Below, one piece after another: positions 13,374 to 27,294 of a DNA stretch of 64,000 nt (within the stretch, counting starts at the first letter, position 1; the number at the start of each line of letters is the position of its first letter). Under the pieces are notes generated by a model that ran no database searches, was not told the DNA's origin, and saw only the letters and a program-made list of their open reading frames with translations. Origin of the DNA: Taeniopygia guttata (Eukaryota > Chordata > Aves > Passeriformes > Estrildidae); assembly GCF_048771995.1 (NCBI RefSeq), contig NC_133063.1, positions 73,272,014-73,336,013 of the forward strand, in the 5' to 3' direction. The translations under genes and the position numbers were made by a program.

Positions 13374-14104
13374 AGAATTCAGGGTTTCCTTGCTTAAAAA
13401 ACATCCTTCATGACATTAACAGCAAACCAACGGAGAAAGGAGCCATTACCCTGACGTCTTTCACAAAGACTATTAAAAATATCACACAATAGAACATTTT
13501 CTATTAATCACATTTAAAACATCAAGGTTTCCATACTTACACTTTAGTGGGCTGGGTTCCTGTTAGTTTCAGACTGAAAAAACCTCACGCAGTCCTACTA
13601 ATGTGAACTTCTGAGCTTCATAAACCGATCACCATAACAACACAGCACTAAGTCCTAACCACTATTCCGCACAACTACCACGGAAAGGATTACTACTGTT
13701 ATTTTTTTTTTTTGTCAGACTACTTTCATACACATATTTTATTATTGCAACGCACACATAAATCCCAATCCCTCTTACCCATTCATTTCTGGGTTTCAGG
13801 AATCTTGTCCATTTCTGATAATTTCTTTCAATTCCTTTCTACTTGTTGCACTGAAATTGTTTATCAAACATCTCTGTTTCCAAGGGTTTTGCTTACTTGT
13901 TTCATATTTGACTGTCCTCAAGTGCATTCAGAATTTACTTTCACAAATACTATTCAAAAATTTCATTGTCTTCTTTTCTTTCTCTTTTAGATGTCTAATC
14001 AAAATCAGACTCAAACAAGGTGTCATTTTTCCACACTTCTACTTTTGTTTTATTTCTAATCACCTTTGTTTGCTATTTTCTAACATAACAGTGTTCCCAT
14101 TCAA

Positions 14105-15650
14105 GTATCATTCAGATCTCCACCAAGTTCATGCAGCTACAGAAACCCCCACCACACGAGGAGAAGCAGACAGAGCTTCAGCTTGTCAAGTCGGGCATGT
14201 CAAGCCTCTGAGCTTCAGCTTCAAGAGGACAGTTCTTGTTCTACCTGCATCTCTGATCTACAGAGCAGGTTCTGAGCCCTGGCAGCACACATGGATAGGA
14301 AGTTCTGTCCAAGAAAGCCTCTGAGCCATCTGTGCCCGAGTCCTGCAGCAGTACACATCCTTGGGGCAAGGAACAATGGTGGGTCCACAAAGACACCTCT
14401 GCTGGCTCAATCTGTCACCTGGTAAAGTATGCTGCTTGCCAGGGGCCTGGGTCCTGGATATCGTGTTACTGAGGCTGGCTGGAGTCTGGCCCTTAGACTA
14501 TTACCCTCAGCTGCTCTTCCATTCAGGCACCATGGCTACAGCTGGGGGAGACCAGGAGTTTACCAAGCACGACTACACAGTTAACAGGGTGTTGGCCAAA
14601 GTCTGGTAGCCAAGTGGTGTCCCATTTATGCTGCTGATGAAAGGGGAGAACTTGAGGAGAAGCAGACAGATCCTGCAAATGAGCAAGTGGCTGTGCATCC
14701 ATAGAACCTTCTATGAGGCTCAAAAACTGAGGGTGAAGGGGAACAAGATCCACCTGAAATTACATGAGGTAAAAGCATCTTTGCCAAGAGGCTGGTTAAT
14801 CAGCTTTGAGAATGCTTAAACAAGGAATGATGACAGAGGAAGGTGGTGACCTCTGAATGAGCAAGGAAGTGGTGGTCACGGTTTGCAAGCAAAGGATGCA
14901 GGGTGATGTGGAAAACAGATCTTGTAATCAACCAAACCAAGGTGAAGTGGGGCTGCACCAAGTGTGTGCATACAATTGACACAGGAACACCACTCAGGGG
15001 CACTAGGACAGAGTCAGGTAAACCAAGATCATCCTAGAGTTGAATCTGGTGAGATATATGAAATTCCAGGAGAGATTTGTACAGGTACAGGAACAGCATA
15101 AGGAAGGCTAGAGAGGAAACATCAACCTGCTGCTGAAAGTATCAAAATCATATAAAAAAGTCAAAGCACCTTGTTTATCTTGCTCTTTCATGGGTAAGAT
15201 CTGCCCCCTGGAATTGCAGGTCCCTGAGACGCGTGGGAAAGTGTAGAGGACAAAAGACTTATTCTGAGCAAGGGAGGATCAGATTAACAAATTTTTAAGT
15301 GAACTGGACCTAACATTTCCATGTGACCTGCTGAGGTGCCAACCTGAGTGCTGAGAGAGCTGGGTTTGTCATCGTGAAGTCATTCTCAACTGCATTTGGA
15401 AGTTTTATGCTGATGGGTGACATTCCAGATGATTCAAGTGAACAAATATCAATGAAAATCCTGTTTTCCAGGACAAGAAGGAGGAGCCAGGCATCTACAG
15501 GCCTACTAGTCTCACCCTTCTTCCTGGGAAAGTGAAGCAAACAATCCTGGAAACTACTTTCAAACACATGAAGGACAAGAAAGGGACTGGGAGTAATCAC
15601 CATGAATTTACAAAGGGAAAATCACACAGACTAATAGAAATATAGAGGCC
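14105..15650 (+). mobile_element. Old CR1 LINE with ORF1-like and reverse-transcriptase remnants
   Basis: At 14150-14230 are pieces resembling CR1 ORF1 (ELQLVKSGMSSL). At 14415-14560 comes SPGKVCCLPGAWVLDI then LDYYPQLLFH, the esterase-like part of avian CR1 ORF1. At 15480-15640 is EEPGIYRPTSLTLLPGKVKQ and HHEFTKGKSH, the start of the reverse transcriptase. The endonuclease part is missing, so there is a large internal deletion. Many stops; strongly diverged. In intron 1 of ZDHHC21, antisense to the gene. The intervening 14830-15290 is not clearly assigned. Confidence 0.75.
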
Positions 15651-18600
15651 AAAAAACACAAATGTAGCTAGAAACACTGCTGACCACTGAGGAATCCATC
15701 TGTTTTCCACCTAACCAGAGCGGCAGAGATCCCATGACTTCATAGCACTTCCTCAGAATGGGAAATAACAGCTCAACAAACAAAACAGAGAGATATAATT
15801 ACTGAAATACTTGCTCCTGAGTGACCTACATGTATAATGTGTGAGCAATAAGCATTGAGAGGGATTCAGGAGAAAACAGTAAGAATGCCTATCAAGAAAA
15901 TATGCTCCAAATCTTTATCCCTCAATAATTTACTTTTGCCTGCATGACCATATGCACTTTTATAATTAGAAAACCAAAACAAACATCAGCCATGCTCAAA
16001 ACCATACCTTGGATAGCAAAATCCAGAATTAACCAAGAACTATGCACATACAGGCCTCACTCTCAAGACAGGGTCATTTTTCATCTGTCTTCTGCATCTT
16101 CTGAAAGAGACAAAAAATAACGTGATACACAAACAACCATTATCACTTGTTTGAAAGGCAGCATATAACAGGTTACTTTCTATTCTGCTTTTCAAACCCC
16201 ATCTTAATGAGTAGAGTTGTCTCCAAACTGACACATTAATTCTAACTAGCATTCCTCAAATCTCAGTTCTAGGCCGCTTCACTATTTTAATATATATTTA
16301 ATAGGATGTAAGAGTTCAGAGAAAGGTCTATGCAAAACTGCACCACTACCAGTGTATTTCAGTTACACATATTTGCTTCCCATTTCCTATAATGCTAAAC
16401 TAAGTTTTATATTTTTCATTATACTTCATCAGCAGTAGCAAATAAATTATGTCAATATATTGACTTACTTTGGCAAAGAGATTTTTTCCCCCTCCTTCTC
16501 TTGGTCTATGTACCATTCATAAATATATAAAGTGTGAAGAATAAAGAAAAAATAAGAGGCTCAAAATCTGATAACTAGGAAGGAAGTACTAGATTAAAAT
16601 TTAAGTCACAAACAAAGTTAATGTATTACTCTTTCAAACAAAAAAAGAGTGCCAAAAAAAGAGACAACTGATCTCATATAATTTTGTTCTTCAAAATTCG
16701 CAATTTCTGATCATAAAAACTACAATGTGCAAAGAAAATACTCAATGAGAAGGTTTACAACAAATAAACAGAGAGAAACAATTAAGTGATTTATATCTGT
16801 ATACACTTAAGACTCATACAACCAATTAAATTCTCCAAGCAATTTTCCAATTAAATAATTTAGGAGAAAATACAGAGCACTAATGTCAGAGCTTTTGTGG
16901 TTTTCTTCCCTTGTGCCCTAATTTATAGCTCTTTCTTCTAAATAAGCAACTCAAATACAAATCATTTGAAAGCCAACAGTAGCTGTGTCTGTGAAAAGCT
17001 TCAGGTGCACCAAAACATGACTGTGTCTTTCCTACATTACTTTCTTCACCTTCCAAAAAAACTTTATTTTATTACAGGATGCCTGGACAGTATTTTTCCT
17101 AACCCTTTTCTTTCTGTACAGTTCCATCAATGGTATCAGTATTTTGGTCACTACAATCACCTGCAATATGACTTTTTGTGCGATATCCACAGAATAATGA
17201 GACCACAGAATGAGTCAGGCAGGTGGAAAGTCAATTCCAAGAAATAAGAAAGTTTTGTGCTGACCAGAAATGTTAAGGTGAAATATAAATTGCTTTAATA
17301 GACTCATTTGAGGGCAACCTTAGAAAAATAAAACGTATACCACTGTGCACCAAGAATGTCTGAAAACATACTTAGAAAACTGTATTTCATAAATACACCA
17401 AATATGAGCAGTACTCAATTTCTCACTCTGAGAAGCACAACAGTCAGCTCTGGGGACATCCTGTTTCTTGCATGTTCATGGATGTATTGCACTGATAAAC
17501 AACTAGGAACTATGCCTCACTGCAGCCGTGCTTGTTACAAAAAGTAAGACTTCTGAAATCTGACTTGCAGAACATTTTTCAGAAATCCTTGAACAAGTGC
17601 AGAACAGAACAGAACAGATCGGTAACTTATTGTATGGTTCGCCATGAACTATAATTTTAAGACTCCACACAAACTGAACAATACTATGCTCTGTAATACA
17701 CAATTCGAGACTGGAAAAAGCACTACTTTCTAAAAATGCTGTATCCTAAGCAAGTCAGAAAAACATAACAAAGAGTAGAAACGTAAGAGAGAGCTACACT
17801 TCTCATATTTGTGATAACTAGCTGAGGCAACTATATCACAATATTTGTGATAACTTGTTGCAAGGCAGCAACAATCAACAGCCTTCCCCAATTTCTGGAT
17901 CCACCTGCATTTTTACACCAGCGACTTTCCTGAAATCTGAATTACTGCCAAAGATTACTGATACTTAAAAATACACTTTAACAGAAAAAAAAAAAATCAA
18001 GGTGGACTTGAACCAATCAGTTAAACTTTTTACAAACTAGATTTTAAAGGAGTCGCCTTATATTACCAAGTGTCAGAATAAAATTGTCATTAAGCTTTTT
18101 GCAACACCTCTGTTTAATAAAACAGAATAGGCATCTGAATAGCCAGTTAACATAAGCAACAGCATATCTGTGCTATGACAAAACCCCACACACCCAGCAT
18201 TTCCGTGTTCATACAATAGATGGCTGCAGCAGAGACTTGGCACAAAGCAGTTGTTAGGTGGCTGTTGACAGGTTTGTTGAGGTAGGCAAGGCATTCCCAC
18301 CTAGTTACTTTTCATTGATAGGATCTAGCAAAGAATACCTGTAAACATCTACTGCATTTAAATGGGCTTGGAGAGGGATGTGGCTTGATTATCAGAAGTC
18401 CATCAAAACTATCTTCACTTACTGCCGACCAGCCACTTGTAGACAGATAATGTACGTTTCTTTAAGAACACTGCTGTTTGGACCATCAGTCTGAGGCGAA
18501 CGAAGACCTGCTATTTCATCTAACTACTAGAGCTGGGAAATGAAAGTGCGAAACCCAGGGACGCCAAGGCCATTGCATTTCCTTGTGCTGCTGGCACACA

Positions 18601-18789
18601 CAGCCAATCAAACCCTCGTGCCTCTCCTACCACCTCACTACCAGCGAACACCCTCCTCCTCCCCTACAGGGCAACCAGCACCCTGGACCTGCACGAAAGC
18701 GACAGCACCATTTCCTTATTTCACAGCTGGGGAGGTACCCGGCAAGTCTGCCCAGGCTCTCCCTACCAACTCGCTGCACAGAGCACAGC
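15651..18789. other. ZDHHC21 intron 1, upstream part
   Basis: AT-rich. Contains a small imperfect inverted/direct repeat around TTTGTGATAACT (17806-17855) and a run of AGAAC units near 17600. No coding or known mobile element recognised. A non-coding 5' exon of ZDHHC21 may lie here unseen. Confidence 0.5.
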
Positions 18790-19170
18790 AATGCTGGAGG
18801 GGAGGTGCAGGGATGGAGGGGGCCGGCCGCGGCGGGGCCGTGCCCGAGGATGTGCCCGAGGATGTGCCGGTGCCGGTGCCGCCGCCCCCGGCCCGTCCCG
18901 GCCTGACCCGCCCGCCCGCCGCGCCGCTCCCGCGCGAACGGGGGTCGCGCGCGCCGCCCCCCGCCCCGGCACGCGGCGGAACCAACCGTGGGCTTCCGCC
19001 GCTCCGGCCGCGCGTGCGCGCTGCGAGCGCCCGGCGGGCGGGACCGCGCCCCTCAGGGAGGGAGCGGCGGAGGCAGAGCCGCCCTTGGGGCCCGCTCGTT
19101 TGGCTCACGGCTGGGGACGGGAGCGTCCGGGCGGGCAGGGCAGGGCTCTGAATGTATGCAGCGGCGGAGG
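18790..19170 (-). promoter_or_regulatory. ZDHHC21: CpG island, probable ZDHHC21 promoter
   Basis: This is a sharp block of very high G+C and dense CpG in an otherwise AT-rich window, with GC boxes and short G/C-rich repeats (a GAGGATGTGCCC unit occurs twice near 18843). It lies about 6 kb upstream of the ZDHHC21 start exon, where the first non-coding exon is expected. Long open frames across it on both strands are by-products of the base composition. The exact start site and the first donor could not be fixed by eye. Divergent transcription to the right is possible but not shown. Confidence 0.8.
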
Positions 19171-19219
19171 GGTGGGCTGCCCTGCCCAGTGGGAAAGCCG
19201 TGTGACCGATGAGCCGCAC

Positions 19220-22200
19220 TTCGCCAGGGCTTCAGCTCGCTCTCACTTGCTCGTTCCCCAGCACGGACTTCAGTCAGCATGAGCTCTTTTCCGTACTTCC
19301 TTTTTCCAGCGTCTCTTTACAGTCCCTGTCAAAACTGAGCCCTGCAGGCAAGGCTTCTGCCTCAGTCTCCAGGCTGCTCCTAGGAGAATCTGGCAGCTGC
19401 CCCAGCTAGGCCTTGTAGATTGAAGTTGTATTAAATTAATAGTATAAACTCACACTAGCTTCCTTAAGAGAGACTTGCTTTACCTTGTGTACTACATAAC
19501 CGCAGTTTCACGGTAGTGAAAGGCCCCAGCTCACTGCAGAGAGGACAGCCCCCACCTCTTATCCTGTATCTTGTCTCTCAGAATCTTAAAACCACCCATG
19601 AAGAAGAAAAATGCCTCTGGACTATGAAGATAACATCAGAATCCCAGTACTTTCAACGTCTCTGGCAAAACACTGCAGTTTTCTGGCATAAGTGGCTGTA
19701 GCAAGACCAACTTCAGGGACGCCTAAGTCAAGAAAGAATCAGCTGGATGGTGGACACCATAGATTAATTGCTGTTTTCCAGAATAGCAGCATGAATGTGG
19801 GTTATGTGGTGAGTGGTCAAATCATGTTTTATATGGATGCATGAAAGGGATAAGAGCCATTTGTTAAACACAGTGTGCCCTGATTTGAATGGGACACTTC
19901 ATGTTCATGAATGAAGAACTGCTCTTGTAATTCTGTGCTTTGCATCCTTGCCTCTACCCTCAATCAGCTCAGACCAGTTAGAAAATGTTTATGACATTCA
20001 GGTCACCGGCTGCACTGTGCCTCTTGCTCACATAGAACTCTTACCTGTCCACAGAAGCCAATCTTCATTTGAGAAAGATAATTCACACCTGCAAGGGATT
20101 ACCTTTGGGTAAGAGCCACAGACAGCTTGTAACAGACAAAATTTTCAGTGTTTCCAGCTGGGAATAATGACTCGTGCACCCATTGCTGATGAACATATAT
20201 GATCTTTTGGCTACCTAAAGGTACCCCATCTGTCTGAGTGGCATAGTTCCCACTGCAAATTGATGGGCTCTTACCCTGGAGCAGTTTCCCTTCACAATAA
20301 TAGATGAAGAGTGATGTTGTAAAGACTACCAATGCCAAAAGCTCACCTTTATTACTGATCATATTCTTCCTAAAACTTAATCATAACATGATTATTCTGG
20401 GGGGAAAAACCACAACAACAACAACAAAAAAACCAACCACAGAACAAAACAAAAACAAACCCAAAAGAAAACAACCAAAAAAACACTATTACACAGGGCA
20501 ATTGTTAACATTTCAACCTGAAGTTGCTCTAACCTGAATATAGATATTTGTAGCTGAACCTGGAGGTTGTCTGGAAGGAGAAAGATGCATGTTCCAGGAA
20601 AATCAGAGAAGATCAGTTCTTTCAGAACAATCTATATATGTCTATAGGAGTAGGTAGCACTGAAAATAATGGACTTATTAATTGGACTGTTAATATATCT
20701 ACTAAGGGGAAAAAAAACCTGAAAAAGTTGTTCTTTTATAAATATTAAAAAATAACAAAAACCAGCTTCTGGCGCAATTCCATGACAAATTTCATATGTA
20801 TATTTATGTCTATATGTAAAAGACCTAATAAGCTGTGAAGACTGTTCACTGATTTGAAGAATTAATTTCAAAGGGGGGAAAAAAAAAGCAATCAAGAAAT
20901 TAAAAGGAAACCATGTTCTAGGGAAGTAAAATGGAAGTATAAGAAAAGAATAATAGTATGATCAAGGTTTCATATGGAATGAAAAAGAATCAGTTAGTAA
21001 TATTATCTTCCATTTAAGTACCAAGCATTTGCATTTCTACAGTGGTACACAGATAATAGCCAGTTTTTAGACCTGTGGTCCTGCCAGGAAAGTTATATTT
21101 TTTTTATTCAGGAATGTGATGTAAACATAGATTGTGGTACAAGGGCAGTGGTCTTTTCTGGCTTAGTCATAGCACAGCAATCCACTTTTGTTAATGCTTT
21201 TTTTTGAGAAAGCACATTGCAGGAGGAAAAGCAGGCAGTTGTGTGCTGGACTTCCCTACTGAAAAGTCTTGGCTTAGAGATACTATCTGACTTTTTTGCC
21301 AGAATATCAAATCCAGATAGATAGATAATGAGACTTTATGGTGAACTACATTCTCTGTGAAAAAAACATACCTATGGGAGTCCTAGCTTTGCATAATATG
21401 GATTTAAATAAAATCCAATATGGATATATTACAGAAAGATCATTAGAAATCTGCAAAATTTTTCACCTTCTTTAGTGCTGAATATTGTACAATGGCATAG
21501 AATTCCTCTTGGATTTTCTGATGTCTGTGTTGTGTTGTTGCTGTTTATAAATTACCACAGGAGCCACCAGCTGTCATCCTATAAATTTTATTGGCACTCA
21601 GTAAATATTAAATCAGCCTGCTAAAATCAAGCCATGTGCAGTAACAGCTGAGGCTCTGTTATGGGGAACACATGCAAGAGAGAGGTGTGCACTGTGATTC
21701 CCATGATTCTTACAGCTTACAAGCCCCCTGCTTCTTGAGTATGTTTTCCAGGATTCATTTTTAGCCGAACTGTGCCCCTTGACCAACATGCAGAAGGGAC
21801 ATTTTCTGTGCACAGATACATACTGAGCTGAGAAGTCAGCCTTCTCAGCAGTATTCAGTTTCTTGGGTCCTTCTAAATTTGTTGCTACCACATTTCTGCA
21901 GCAGTGCTGCATTGCTCATTTTCTTGTAAACCTTGGTGACATACGTAGAAGACAGTTGTAAACTCTAGAATGGGAGCAGAATTCTTGATGTCATGAAGAT
22001 CTGCATCATGAAGAAAAAAGTCTGTGTCAATGAAACAGCATGATGAAAGAAAACCTCTTGAGGTCACAAGTCACAGTGTGACATATTGAGGATGAGACTG
22101 TAGGTGTTAAAGGAAATTGTGTCTCAGGCTGCATTTTCTTTCTTAATAGCCAGAAAAATCAAAGACAACGTATGTTTTCTAATCTGCCTGCCTCAATAGT

Positions 22201-23285
22201 AAACATGGTGAAATCTCCTGATCCTGCAGCCCAGATAGATTAAATGGAGTACTAAGGTAGACAAGGCATTGGTCTAATTTAGGGAGTTGATTTTCACCTC
22301 AGGCACTTCAGTGGTGTGAGGAGTTCTGCTCAGATAGTGTCCAGCTGCAGAAGTCCTAGTATTAATTCTTCTAATGCCTCTCTTCCTCCAAGAGTTGCTG
22401 TCTCAACACCAGGCAGGGCAACAGACTGAATGTTCCACATCTCTGCAGTGAGGTGAGTTTGCAAAAGCTTCTGCAGGTACAGCCTTGTTCAGAAGGTAGC
22501 TTAGGTACATGCTTGCTCAGTTTGAACACCCTGACTGTGGGCTGCAGCCACCAGCAGAATGTCTGATTAAATGTCTGATAGAAGCAGTAGTTAAACCAGG
22601 AAAAATGAAAATGCCTCAGAAAAGCCCTTAGAGAAACATCAGGCTTGCTCTTTATTATTTATTATTGTTGTAATTATCAATATTATTTTTATAAGTGTTA
22701 TGATTGTTGTTATTATCATTACCATTATCATTATTAACATTAGTAGTAGCAGCAGCAGTAGTAGTAGTATTTAGCTTCTGGTTAATTTTTTAATTTTGAA
22801 GTGAAAATGCAGTTTGCTTATGCAATGGAGCCTGAGGTTGCTCTAAACAGGATAGTTTTGCTCTCAATGAGGATAGTTTTATCAATATTCTTGCATTAGG
22901 GCCAGCTACAGAGTCTTTTCATCCCCATTCTTTCTCACTTGAGCAGAAGGACTGTGCACAGCTGTCAGAAAATGATTTCAGGTGAGCTGAAGTTAGTTGT
23001 TACATAGCAGATATTTAAGGAGCTAGGTTTAGCACAACAGAAAACGTAAAATATTTATAATTCGTTACCAGTGTTTCCTGTTTCTACTGGTAAACTGTCT
23101 GATGGAGGACCCGAAATTGCCCCAGTTCCACACCTCTTAAAAATACACCATCTGGCACAGCACATAGTTCTGGGTACATTACACAGGATCTGCTGCTCCA
23201 GATGGATCCATGCAAATCTATGAGATCTATGAGATTTCCATGCAAATCTGAAAATCCTCACAGAACTAGCTGGTTTCATTGCAAA
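19220..23285. other. Intergenic region right of the CpG island
   Basis: No gene recognised. An A/C-rich tract (CAACAACAAC, then AAACAAAC units) lies at 20405-20485. Short open frames are scattered and show no domain. Confidence 0.5.
22650..22772. repeat. Trinucleotide-rich tract (TTA/TTG, AGT/AGC)
   Basis: Imperfect ATT repeats pass into AGTAGTAGTAGC repeats. Intergenic between ZDHHC21 and CER1. Confidence 0.85.
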
Positions 23286-23289
23286 GCCT

Positions 23290-24650
23290 CTTTCAATGAT
23301 TTTTGAGTGGTCTTGGGAATCCAGAGCAGACCCAACTGACTGGAAGCTGGATAACATAGTCTGGTTGTTAACGAGAGGACAAAGAACTTATCTTGCAGAA
23401 GACAGAAACTGCAGGGTCGTGTCAGTCTCACTTCAGTGTCTGGTAAAGTTACGGTGATTTTTCTGGGAGGTATTGAAGAACACCTGAAGGACAACACAGT
23501 CATTGGTCCCAGCCAGCATGGCTTCATGAGAAGACAGTTCTGCTTATCAAACTTGATTTCCTTTTTTGACAAGGTAACACATGCAGGTGATCAAGGAGAG
23601 ACAGTTGATGTAATCTTTTTAGGCTTCAGCAAAGCTCTTGATGCTGTCTCTCATAGGATCCTTCTGGATAAAATGTCCAGCCCACAGCTGGATACACACA
23701 TCATGTGATGGGTGAGCAGCTGGCTCACAGGCACAAGGGGTTACAGTGAATGAGGTGGCATTGGTCTGGGGACCTGTCATTAGCTGGGGTCCATCCTTGG
23801 CCCTTTACTCTTCAACATCTCCATGAATTACTTGGATGCACAACTGGAAGGGATAGTAACCAAGTTCCCAGGTGATACAAAACCAAGAGGAGTTGATGCC
23901 CTTGAAGGCAGGGAGATCCTGTAAAGAGGCCTTGACAAATCAGGGGTCTGGGCAGTCACCAACCATATGAAGTTCAACAAGAGAAAGCAGTGCCATGGGG
24001 GCCCTGGTCAGTGAAAAGCTGAACATGAGTCAGCAGTGCCCTGGCAGCCAGGAGGGCCAGTCCTGTCCTGGGGGCATCAGCATCACCAGCCGGGCAAGAG
24101 AGGAGATTGTCCTGCTCTGCTCTGAGCTGGGACAGCTTCACTTTGAGTGCTGGGTGCAGTTTCGGTCACCTCAACTTGAGAAAGAGACTAAGTTATTAGA
24201 GAGCATCCAAAAGGAGCCAGTGAAAATGGTGAAAGGTCTTGGAGGGAAGGAACCCTTGTGAGAAACAGCTGAGATCATTTGTCTGTTCAGCCTGACTGCA
24301 GAGACTGATGGGAGACCTCAGTTTGGAAGACAACTTCCTTGTGAAGGAAAGGGGAGGGATAGACATTCTTCTCTGTCGTGACCATTGACAGGACCCAAGG
24401 CAATGGCCTGAAGCTGTGTGAGGGGAGGTTGAGGTTAGGAAAACTGGAAAAAGTTTCTTCCCCCAGAAAGTGGTTGGGCACTGGAGCAGCTCCCCAGGGA
24501 AATGGTCACAATAGCAGCCTGACAGCTCCAGAAGTGTTTGGACAACAGTCTCAGGCACACTCTTGGGGATATCCTCTGCAGGGTCAGGAGTTGGACTCAA
24601 TGATCCTTAGAGGTCCCTTCCAACTCAGCATATAATGATTCCAGCCATGA
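23290..24650 (+). mobile_element. CR1 LINE, 5'-truncated, plus strand
   Basis: It encodes decayed reverse-transcriptase pieces: VSLTSVSGKV, IGPSQHGFMRRQFCLSNLIS, VDVIFLGFSKALDAVSHRIL, LGSILGPLLFN, then FHFECWVQF-like and LLESIQKEPVKM. The 3' end is a degenerate CR1 tail near 24640 (ATAATGATTCC). Multiple stops and frame changes mark it as dead. Intergenic between ZDHHC21 and CER1. Confidence 0.88.
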
Positions 24651-25049
24651 TTATGCAGCTGGCAGAGAGCTTCTGTCTGAGTAAGTCTTGTTTTGCTCTT
24701 GCAGCAGGGAGCGAGTGAGTGCATACATTTAGGAGAAAGCGCCGCAAACTATTTCACCACCTGCCAGTAAAAGCTGGTCAGCTGAGAGCCGTGGGGTTAG
24801 TTGTGAATGTTTCATAGGCAGTGAAAACAGTACCAAGCACAGCATGAAGTGCAGCTTCAGAGATTTTCCCCTGGAATATATGGTTGTGCAGAATTCAATA
24901 AGAATTTGATGTAAACCTGGTATTTGATATATTTACAGGCATTAAAGCTGGTTGCATTAAATCCACACTTAAAGGAATAGCCTGAAGATTTATTTTGCTA
25001 AAGCAGTAGGGAGAAAACAGCGCTTCAGTTATTTTCTACACAAAGCACA

Positions 25050-25640
25050 CCCATTTGAAAAAGATACAGTGAGACAAATAAAAGGGCAGAAGTGTAGAAA
25101 CTGCTTGGAATTTATTAGAATTTTCAGAGAGCTCTGCAACTATATTTTGTTCTGTAAATAGGTTTGCAGGAGTGCTCCAAAATGGATTACATTAGCAGCA
25201 CTTATATTGTCAGCATAACTGCACTGGAAAAGCTTTCATTGCAGAATGCATGCAAGCTCTGAGCAGATGGAACTAGGTTTTGTTGCTATAATGTTACTAC
25301 TGAAAGCATCCATATAGTGATATGGATCACACTCCTCACCTTTCTAATCCACCATGTTCTGCTTGTAGAGGCAATCATTATGCCTAGAGAGAAAAATCGC
25401 TTTAGGGCCTGGATAAAACATATTCCTAATTTGGATTTTTTAAACGCTGAGAAATCTGATCCAATTAACACATTGATTGATTTTGCAAAATACTGTGCTA
25501 ATTACATGCAACCAGTCATTGCTGGGTTAATTAAACATGCATCCAAAAAACCTACAGCACTAATCTAATTAGCAATTACTACAGCTGTCACTGCCTCTTT
25601 TCACCTACTTTTAAGCTGTGCAAATTCATACTGAGAAGGT
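25050..25640. promoter_or_regulatory. Candidate conserved regulatory segment between ZDHHC21 and CER1
   Basis: The segment is free of repeats, of balanced composition and dense in homeodomain-type cores: TTAATTAA at about 25530, TAATTAG and CAATTA at about 25566-25577, TTGATTGATTTTGC at about 25474. It looks like vertebrate conserved non-coding elements. Both strands have short open frames here with no recognisable domain. The call rests on texture alone. Confidence 0.3.
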
Positions 25641-27244
25641 TGTCCTGCAAAATCCTTACATGAATAGCTTTCTTTGCAGTAATGCTTCAGCACAGAGAAG
25701 AAGCTTTAAAAATTAGGCTGAATACATTGCAGTCCACAATATAGCTTTGATTCAGACATCCTCATGATAAACTCATCAGTTTTGTCAAAATTACAAGACT
25801 GAAAGATTTCTTCTTTTTAATTGATGTGATTTTATTTGGAGTGTATGTAGGTCCTACCTTCAAGTGGTTGCCTGCAAACCTAAAAACATACTTGTATATC
25901 AGAAAACAGAAAAAAAAAAAGTTGATGAACATTTTTATATATTCAGACAGCTTTAAAATATGTGTCAAAAATTCTGAGTAAAACATCTCAGAACACTTGT
26001 TTTTTTCAGATTAAACAAAATCATCACTAAAGAGAAAAAGGTTTAGAACTTTAATGCTGTGTGTACTTTTCTTCCTTAGGCTTGATTAAAAATATACACA
26101 AATTTTCACACACAATACAGGGATTATAACACCTTGATAGCTAGTTATTTGGAATGGCACTATATATAGCATATAAACAGCCATATATAGTTTTCACATC
26201 AGTCCTTCATACAAAGTAATAGAGAGAAGACTTGCTTGAGTTTTAGTGCTCAATTTTTATTATCTAAAAACAGGTTTATATGTAGGGAAAGGTAACTATA
26301 TACGAGTCTTTACTTCATTCACTGCAAGTGGCCTGGAAAGCAAACAGCTTCACACCCAGTATCAGAATATGATTCAGATGCAATTTTTAGTAAATATTCA
26401 ACATGGGCCTTGGACTCCAAAGACATGCTGTACATGTTTTCTGAAAGAATATTAAGATACTTCTAATTCTACTGCTGTTCAAATATAAGGAATCATTTAC
26501 CCCAGCCCTTGAATTTGACCTTGAATATGCTAAGTCAATAGTGATTTCCAGTACCATAAAAAAGAGCTTGGACAGTTTAACAACAGTGGCCCAGGTCTGA
26601 GAGCAGATTTTCAGAGGACTGAAAAAAATGGCATAGAGATATGCTGAACTCTTCTGCTGGAAGCTGATCTCTATCTGGTGTGCCAGGTCTGCAGGAGAAA
26701 TCTAGGGAGAAGCAGCTGGAGAGAGCCAGAAAGCCAGCAGTTCAGCTAATAATCTCTAGTGCTGTGTTGCTCAGCAGTAGACTCCAATGCTTCCTAGCAG
26801 GGCTCTCTCAGCTTTTCCTGTAAAGTTGTTAAGGTATTGCTATAATGATAAAGTAATTCTCAGACTTGCAGTCACACAAATGCCTTTTCTGCTTTAGTTT
26901 AAGAGTTGAGAATATTATTTAAATTTTATCTTAGATTCAGTGACAATGTAAATATTTATCGGACTAGAAAATGTGCATTGTCTTTAAATAATTTAAATGC
27001 TAGTGAATTTAAATAAGAACAGTGTATTTGCCTGTGATGTTTTCTGTAAGAGTGTGGCATTTTATATTTTTTTTTCTCCTTCTGCAGTTGAACACTTTAA
27101 ATAAAAATAAAGGTAGAGGGTGAATGCAGGCATGTGAAAAAGAGCGCAAGTGATTTCTATGGCAAAATACCCCTTCCCATTATCTATTGGTGTAAATTGT
27201 GTGGTATATTAGTTTTCAATGAGAACTGAACTCCAACTGAGATC

Positions 27245-27294
27245 AACTAGTCACAGATTTAACTAGTCACAGACATTAACTAGTCACAGATTTC
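27245..27294. repeat. Short tandem repeat, 16-18-bp unit, three copies
   Basis: AACTAGTCACAGATTT and close variants recur three times in the region downstream of CER1. Confidence 0.92.

Noticed and set aside
18540-19282. Long overlapping open frames on both strands at the CpG island (up to about 200 codons)
   Set aside because: They arise because stop codons are rare in very GC-rich DNA. The translations are Ala/Pro/Arg/Gly low complexity with no domain, and frames on both strands overlap.
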